From JBEKHI01 sp050012355 (GTDB taxonomy: Bacteria; Actinomycetota; Actinomycetes; Streptosporangiales; Streptosporangiaceae), in contig JBEKHI010000433.1 of the NCBI GenBank assembly GCA_050012355.1, forward strand, positions 1 through 8,737: a DNA stretch of 8,737 bases. Reading direction: 5' to 3'. Below, piece by piece: positions 4,290-8,737 of this stretch (the stretch's first letter is position 1; every line of letters begins with the position of its first letter). Position numbers and translations under genes: made by a program. The notes beneath the pieces are model-generated. The model worked only from the letters and a program-made list of their open reading frames with translations, was not told where the DNA came from and did no database searches.

Positions 4290-6688
4290 CGAAGCAGGCT
4301 GGGAACGTAACTGGCGCCGTCGGTCGTGATGTTCTCGCCGGAGATCCAGACGTTAGCCTGGCTGCTGCCGCTGACCGCGAGGAGTCCGCCCGGGTGGGAT
4401 GTGGTGATGCCGCCAGCGATCGACCATTGCTGGCCGTTCCAGTGCGCGAGCAGGTCCGCGGAGACCTGGAACGTGCCCTCGGTCTCACCCCACCAGGTGC
4501 CCACGGCCCAGGCGTCGGACGGCGAGATCGCGGTGACCGCGCTGAAGCCGGTACCCAGCCCCTCGACCGAGGCGACGTCCGCGACCGGGGTGTCGCTCCA
4601 GGCGCGTCCGTTCCAGTGCATGATGTACGGCGTGTCGAGCGGGATGCCGTTGCTGAGCTCGCTGGTGTCCTTGTCGCTGCCGACCGCCCAGACGTCATCC
4701 GGCGACGTGCCGGACACGCTGGTGAAGGTCAGCGAGCCCGCCGGCGGCTGCGGCACGGTGACCGTCGTCCAGGCCGAGCCGTCCCAGCGCAGCGCGACCG
4801 CGCCGTCCGGTCCCTGGCCCACCGCCCACACGTCGTTCGCGGCGAATCCCTTCAGCCCGGTCAGCCGGATGCCGTCTTGGCCGGGGAAGCTCACCACCGT
4901 CCACGACGAGCCGTTCCAGTGCTCGGTGAACGACCCGTCGAAGTTCTCGTCGGTGGCCAGGCCCCCGACGTACTCGCCGGTCATCCAGACGTCATCGGGT
5001 GAGATCGCCGTGATGGCGGTCGGCTCGGTGAAGTCGACCGCGGTGTTCCCGTCGTCGGTGATGGTCTTGAGCGGATAGAGAACAGGGCTCGATGACCAGC
5101 CCGACCCGTTCCAGTGCGAGACGATCGGCGCCCCGTCCAGGTCGTTGTAGGCGGGTTCGCGGAACCCGGTCGCCCACCCGTCGCCGGCCTTGTCGAATGA
5201 CAGCGAGGTGAAGACGGCGCTTGACTCCCCGGTTCCGGTGAGGAGTTCCGGCGGCAGCGCCGTCGTCCAGCTCGATCCGTTCCAGTGCTCGAGCGCGCCG
5301 ACGAAGCCCAGGTCGACGCCTGGCAGCCGGGCCGCCGCGGCCGAGTAGAAGCCAGCGGTCCACACGTCCGTCGGCGACAGCGCGTCGATCCCGTAGTCGT
5401 AGCCGCCGATGATCACGTTCGGCGCGTCGCCGGGGATCGACTGGGCCGCGGCCGGACCCCAGTCGTTGACGCACGAGCTGGTGGTGAGGCTAGCGCCGGT
5501 GAAGTCCGGTGTCCCGTTCCCGGCCGGGCCGCTGTAGCCGCTGCCGGCCGTGCACAGGAAGGCCGGGTCGCAGGTGCCGTTGGCGCCGCTGGTGACGCTG
5601 AAGACGTTCTTCGGGTGACTGTACCAGTATGACCCGCCCGGGTACCGCGCGGCCGTCTTGCTCATCAGCGCGTACACCGACGCGATGATCGGCGATGAGA
5701 CGCTGGTGCCGCCCACGATCAGCCAGCCTCCCGAGCCGTCCGTGTCGTAGATGGCGACCGGGGTCTGCGGGTCGGCGACCGCGGAGACGTCGTTGTCGGT
5801 GCGGTGCGTGCAGGCGTCGTGCTGCCAGGACGGCTTGGCGATCACGGCTGAGCAGCCTGACCCGCTGCCGGACCAGACCGACTCGGTCCAGCCCCGCGAG
5901 CCGCCCGCCGGCCACAGGGTGGTGCCGCCGACCGATGTCACGTAGGCCGAGGCCGCCGGGTAGCTGACTTCGTAGCCGTCGTCGCCCGCCGACGCGGTGA
6001 TCTCGACGCCCGGGTGGTCGTAGGACGGCTCCAGGCTGGCCTCGCCCGGGTACTCGGCCTCTCCGTAGCTGTTGGAGACCTGGGTGGCGCCGATTCGCAC
6101 GGCGGCGGACACCGTGGCGGCGAGGTCGTAGTCCTGGTTGTCGTTCGCCTCGGCGAGGATGATGTGGCATAGCGGGCAGATCGCCGAGACCATCTCGATG
6201 TCCAGCGACTCCTCGGTCGCCCAGCCGGTATTGCCGGCCGGCAGCGGAGTTGCCTCGCCTTCCTGGTTGACCTGGCGGAAGCAGCCGTTCGCCACCGTGC
6301 AGGCGGGCAGCCCGTACTCGGAGCGGTAGGCCGCCAGGTCGGCAGCGGCGTTGGGGTCATCGTAGGCGTCCACCACGGCGACCGTCTCGTCCGCGCCGTC
6401 GTCCGCCGACGCCTGGTCCAGCTGGTACGCCGAGCGCAGCTGCTCCGGCCCGTACCCCTCGGGCAGCGACGAGACGTCCGCTGGCTTCGCGCTCAGCGGC
6501 GTGCCGCTCGCGGATGTACGCGTTACGACGAAGCACTCGTCACGGCCCGGCTCAGCGGACGCCGCGCAGGCGTGCTTGGTATAGATCGTGCTCGCTGACT
6601 GGACCGGAGCCGCGTCCGCCCGCCCGGTCAGCATCGCCAGTACCACCGTGAGGCCGCAGAACACGGCGGTCAGGATGCGCGTGCGCAT
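4268..6688 (-). CDS. Secreted S53 (sedolisin-type) peptidase fused to a propeller-like repeat domain, 806 aa
   Basis: Residues 1-26 are a signal peptide (MRTRILTAVFCGLTVVLAML) with an ADA cleavage site before APVQ. After about 50 residues the S53 serine-peptidase domain runs from about 75 to 400. The expected catalytic residues are present: Glu159 and Asp163 in ATEESLDIEM, the oxyanion Asp236 in SAGDDG, and Ser329 in GGTSVSSP. Eleven cysteines between residues 41 and 406 suggest disulfides. Residues about 425-806 hold seven repeats of the pattern xxSPxDVWAVG...HWNGSxW, with the key Trp at 443, 505, 568, 621, 667, 727 and 781, consistent with a seven-bladed beta-propeller. There is no large kumamolisin-type prodomain. 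Two aspartates that usually bind calcium at the domain end appear to be Ser (FSVTSG, GYSGP). The ATG at 6688 is preferred because it begins the signal peptide and has AAGGAAGG seven bases upstream. An in-frame ATG at 6775 would add 29 non-signal residues. The gene follows the S8-like gene and is probably co-transcribed and translationally coupled. Confidence 0.88.
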   Translation of the reverse strand: MRTRILTAVFCGLTVVLAMLTGRADAAPVQSASTIYTKHACAASAEPGRDECFVVTRTSASGTPLSAKPADVSSLPEGYGPEQLRSAYQLDQASADDGADETVAVVDAYDDPNAAADLAAYRSEYGLPACTVANGCFRQVNQEGEATPLPAGNTGWATEESLDIEMVSAICPLCHIILAEANDNQDYDLAATVSAAVRIGATQVSNSYGEAEYPGEASLEPSYDHPGVEITASAGDDGYEVSYPAASAYVTSVGGTTLWPAGGSRGWTESVWSGSGSGCSAVIAKPSWQHDACTHRTDNDVSAVADPQTPVAIYDTDGSGGWLIVGGTSVSSPIIASVYALMSKTAARYPGGSYWYSHPKNVFSVTSGANGTCDPAFLCTAGSGYSGPAGNGTPDFTGASLTTSSCVNDWGPAAAQSIPGDAPNVIIGGYDYGIDALSPTDVWTAGFYSAAAARLPGVDLGFVGALEHWNGSSWTTALPPELLTGTGESSAVFTSLSFDKAGDGWATGFREPAYNDLDGAPIVSHWNGSGWSSSPVLYPLKTITDDGNTAVDFTEPTAITAISPDDVWMTGEYVGGLATDENFDGSFTEHWNGSSWTVVSFPGQDGIRLTGLKGFAANDVWAVGQGPDGAVALRWDGSAWTTVTVPQPPAGSLTFTSVSGTSPDDVWAVGSDKDTSELSNGIPLDTPYIMHWNGRAWSDTPVADVASVEGLGTGFSAVTAISPSDAWAVGTWWGETEGTFQVSADLLAHWNGQQWSIAGGITTSHPGGLLAVSGSSQANVWISGENITTDGASYVPSLLRYGCGNE
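4434..5288 (-). repeat. Five exact 12-base copies within propeller repeats
   Basis: The plus-strand 12-mer CCGTTCCAGTGC occurs at 4434-4445, 4608-4619, 4911-4922, 5106-5117 and 5277-5288. Each copy encodes the HWNG core of one propeller repeat. The fourth repeat has diverged to RWDG and lacks the 12-mer. The seventh lacks the motif altogether. Codon choice is fixed across copies, which fits either strong codon bias or recent duplication and gene conversion. Confidence 0.85.
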
Positions 6689-6692
6689 GAGG

Positions 6693-6788
6693 TCACCTTC
6701 CTTCGCTGCCCGGGCCCTGGGAGGTGACCAGCTCCCAGGCGTGGATGATGGTCTGCCGCAGCGCGTCGCCGCCACCGTCGGTCAGGGT
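6693..6788 (-). pseudogene. Out-of-frame C-terminal tail of the S8-like gene
   Basis: In a frame shifted relative to the upstream gene, these bases read TLTDGGGDALRQTIIHAWEL and then VTSQGPGSEGR before a TGA at 6695-6693. The core, ALRQTIIHAW, matches the normal end of actinobacterial S8-associated secreted proteins, which typically finish with a GN-x-QTIIRAY-like segment. The upstream gene instead stops at 6782 after FTVTGFHQVGENAPAP, where relatives usually continue for some tens of residues. A deletion with frameshift therefore probably separates the two parts. The remnant's stop is only four bases before the peptidase ATG, so the intact gene would have been translationally coupled to it. 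Confidence 0.5.
6716..6739 (-). other. Hairpin upstream of the S53 peptidase start
   Basis: On the minus strand CCTGGGAG (6739-6732) pairs perfectly with CTCCCAGG (6723-6716) around an eight-base loop. There is no T-run after it, so it is not a typical terminator. The segment GGTCACCT (6729-6722), mostly loop, is complementary to AGGTGACC (6698-6691), which overlaps the ribosome binding site of the peptidase gene. An alternative fold hiding that site is thus possible. The stem lies in the C-terminal remnant and may be only a by-product of former coding sequence. Confidence 0.3.
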
Positions 6789-8737
6789 GCGGGCGCGTTC
6801 TCACCGACCTGGTGAAAGCCGGTCACCGTGAACGTCTCCTTGCCGGGCGCGGTCACCTGGCCCTGGTCGCCGTCGCCGAAGTCATAGCTGGCGAAAACCA
6901 GCGGCAGGTAGTCGCAGGACGTGAGCGGGCTCGGGCTGCAGTACTCGTAAGACGGCAGCTTGCTAGCCTTGGCCGACCCGGACGTGAACGTCCAGTCGCT
7001 GGTCACGCTGGTGCCGAGGTCGCTCCATCCGGATCTAGTGCTGGTCCAGTCGAGCTCGTAGCGTGCCGTTCCCGGCAGCAGCGGGAACGTCTGGCCCGAG
7101 TAGTCGCCGACCTGGGTCAGGACACCGTTCGCGTAGAACTTCAGCTCGTCGGTGCCCTGACCGGCGGTGGTGCTGGACAGGATGCCCGTCCCGTAGCCGA
7201 AGACCGGATCCCAGTGCCGCGGGTCGCTGTCGGCCTCCTGCGCCTCGAACGACATGATCTGGCCCTCACGGCAGGCCGCGCACGGGAACGTCAGGTCGGC
7301 GTCGCCCGTCGAGATGCCGCCGCCGGTCAGGCCACTGGTCACGCCCAGGTCCTGCCACTGCGGGACGGGCACCGCGGGCCCGCCGCCCCAGGTCACGCTG
7401 GTGACCTCACCGGGGTGGTAGGCCACGTACGGGCCCTCCAGCGCCCCGACCACGAGCGCGTTGGCGATCGGCGCCTCGACGGTCTCGGCGAGCTGCCGCC
7501 AGACGGTGCCCGGGGTGCCGTAGTAGTAGTCGGTCCGCTCGGTGGGCGCCGGGTACGGCAGCCAGTCCGGGTACAGGTAGGTGGAGACGGGAAGCCACGA
7601 GTCGTAGGGCGTGACCTGGAACATGTCGCCGTCGCCGCTGACCTCGCCGGAGAACGAGCTGTGCACGGTGGCGAGCTCGCTGGCGGTGACGTCGTGCGAG
7701 AGCCCCGAGGGTATCCCGCTGTCATCGGCGAAGTTGAGGAAGTAGCTGTCGGGCACGTCGGGGCTGGCGAATCCGGTCCCGGCCGGAACGAACACCCAGG
7801 AGTCAGCGAAGCCGAGGATGCCGGCCGACGGCTTCGCGGCCGGGGTGGCGTAGAGCTGAACCGGCGAGACCGAGCTAGCGGTACCAGGCCCGTACACCTG
7901 CAGGCCGCCGCTGATGACGGTGCCGTCGGCCGACGCCCTGGCCATGGTCAGCTGCGCCATCTGGGGCGCGGCACCGGAGTCCGGCACCGTCGCCGTGACC
8001 GGCTTGGCGGTGCTCGCGTCCAGGCTGACCTGGGTGTCGGACCCGACCGTGACCTGCGTCGTCACCAGCGAGACGGCGCCGAGCAAGCCGATCGAGTCGT
8101 AGTCGTAGACGTAGCCCTCGATCGCGTACTGCCCGGCGGGCACGCTCACCGCGACCTGTTCCTGGCCGCCGAGGACGAGGTCGGTAACGCTGTAGTAGGT
8201 ATTCGTGCTGTGGGTGTTCTGGATCACCACGATCGCGTCCGACAGCTGGCCATCGCGACCGTAGGGGGTGACGGTAAGCGCGTACAGCTTGCCCGCCGTA
8301 GTACCCGTTGAATTTAGCGTAACGGCGGGGGCCGCTGTCTGCGCGGAACCGTGCTCGGCCGCGAGCGAGATGCGCTTGATCTGGGACAGCGCACCGGTCT
8401 TGTCGCGCTGCCCGGCGGCCAGCTCGGCCCCGAAGCTGGCGGCCTTGCTGATCGTTCCCGCGGTGGTGATCCCCGAGGCGGCCGACGTGACGCCGGGGAC
8501 CGCCGAGTGCGCCCGCTTGCGCCAGGTGATCGTCACCGGCAGCGCCTTGGCCGTGGAGTAGCCGGCCCGTGCGAGGTAGGAGATGTCGAACAGCCGGGGG
8601 TCAAGCAGGGTGCCGAAGTAGGGCAGCGCGTCCCCGGGCACGGCGTAGACGTCACCGCCCACGTCGAAGGTGGCCGCCGCCGAATTGGTGATCTTGCCGT
8701 CCACGACCGCTGGCTTGACCGAGACGCTGGGCTGACC
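6782..8737 (-). CDS. Secreted S8-peptidase-associated protein without catalytic core, 5' end outside window
   Basis: The frame is open to the window edge, giving 651 visible residues (GQPSVSVKPAVVDGKITNSA onward). The start and any signal peptide lie outside. Visible residues about 25-65 (DVYAVPGDALPYFG, then LLDPRLFDISYLARAGY) resemble the N-terminal propeptide of actinobacterial subtilisin-family (S8) proteins. From about residue 150 the sequence is beta-rich (KLYALTVTPYGRDGQLSDAI), and TVGSDTQVSLDASTAKPVTA (230-249) matches a segment common in the C-terminal part of the same proteins. No GTSMAAP-, HGTHV- or DTG-type subtilisin motif occurs, so no S8 catalytic domain is visible. Four cysteines lie in two pairs (CAAC, and C-x7-C). 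The protein ends early after FTVTGFHQVGENAPAP, and its tail survives out of frame downstream. The next gene is the S53 peptidase on the same strand. This protein could be a partner, inhibitor or cell-surface protein, but its function is unknown. Confidence 0.65.
   Translation of the reverse strand, partial: GQPSVSVKPAVVDGKITNSAAATFDVGGDVYAVPGDALPYFGTLLDPRLFDISYLARAGYSTAKALPVTITWRKRAHSAVPGVTSAASGITTAGTISKAASFGAELAAGQRDKTGALSQIKRISLAAEHGSAQTAAPAVTLNSTGTTAGKLYALTVTPYGRDGQLSDAIVVIQNTHSTNTYYSVTDLVLGGQEQVAVSVPAGQYAIEGYVYDYDSIGLLGAVSLVTTQVTVGSDTQVSLDASTAKPVTATVPDSGAAPQMAQLTMARASADGTVISGGLQVYGPGTASSVSPVQLYATPAAKPSAGILGFADSWVFVPAGTGFASPDVPDSYFLNFADDSGIPSGLSHDVTASELATVHSSFSGEVSGDGDMFQVTPYDSWLPVSTYLYPDWLPYPAPTERTDYYYGTPGTVWRQLAETVEAPIANALVVGALEGPYVAYHPGEVTSVTWGGGPAVPVPQWQDLGVTSGLTGGGISTGDADLTFPCAACREGQIMSFEAQEADSDPRHWDPVFGYGTGILSSTTAGQGTDELKFYANGVLTQVGDYSGQTFPLLPGTARYELDWTSTRSGWSDLGTSVTSDWTFTSGSAKASKLPSYEYCSPSPLTSCDYLPLVFASYDFGDGDQGQVTAPGKETFTVTGFHQVGENAPAP

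Noticed and set aside
3902..5002. A 366-codon plus-strand open frame crossing the end of the LysR gene into the peptidase gene
   Set aside because: It spans two real genes in other frames, is low-complexity Arg/Gly/Ala/Pro sequence, and has no ribosome binding site of note.
6689..6775. The upstream in-frame ATG at 6775 as the peptidase start
   Set aside because: It would put 29 Arg/Ser/Pro-rich residues before a complete signal peptide, and those bases encode the out-of-frame tail of the upstream gene. The ATG at 6688 has a good ribosome binding site.
6812..8311. A 499-codon open frame on the plus strand opposite the S8-like gene
   Set aside because: It is rich in Arg, Gly, Ala and Val, with no domain-like motifs, and mirrors the GC-rich third positions of the minus-strand gene, which has recognisable family motifs.

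Overview
The window looks like chromosome of a high-GC actinomycete (Streptomyces, Catenulispora or Streptosporangiales type). The coding regions use mostly G/C third positions, the regulators and enzymes have actinomycete-style sequences, and the right half encodes large secreted peptidase-family proteins typical of that group. The first ~420 bases are visibly more AT-rich and encode a small membrane protein with atypical codon use, so the left edge may have a different origin. I see no tRNA, rRNA, CRISPR array, transposase or integrase.

Left part (1-420): a perfect 14-bp palindrome (14-27) and a 59-residue two-helix membrane protein on the minus strand (138-317).

Middle part (371-4289): a small regulon-like block. 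A class II aldolase/adducin-type gene (504-1325, +) faces a minus-strand operon that reads, in order, an alpha/beta-hydrolase remnant (3101-3275), an SsuD-like flavin-dependent monooxygenase (2004-3095) and an acyl-CoA dehydrogenase with a large internal deletion (1339-2007). Both transcription units start from nearly the same 34-bp promoter/operator, once on each strand (371-404 and 3315-3348; 29 of 34 positions identical, the last 21 perfect). A LysR-type regulator (3405-4289, +) is divergent from the operon and is the obvious candidate to control both copies. The gene content suggests oxidation of an organosulfur or related compound, but the substrate cannot be read from the sequence.

Right part (4268-8737): two secreted proteins on the minus strand, apparently co-transcribed. 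The upstream one (6782 to beyond the window edge) resembles actinobacterial S8-peptidase-associated proteins, with a propeptide-like N-terminal region and a long beta-rich C-terminal part, but no subtilisin catalytic core is visible. Its original C-terminal tail survives in another frame right up to the next gene. The downstream one is an S53 (sedolisin-type) serine peptidase fused to seven propeller-like repeats. Its 3' end overlaps the 3' end of the LysR gene by 22 bases.

Three separate genes (hydrolase, acyl-CoA dehydrogenase, S8-like protein) show internal deletion or frameshift scars that leave recognisable ends. This is the most striking general property of the window, together with the duplicated promoter.
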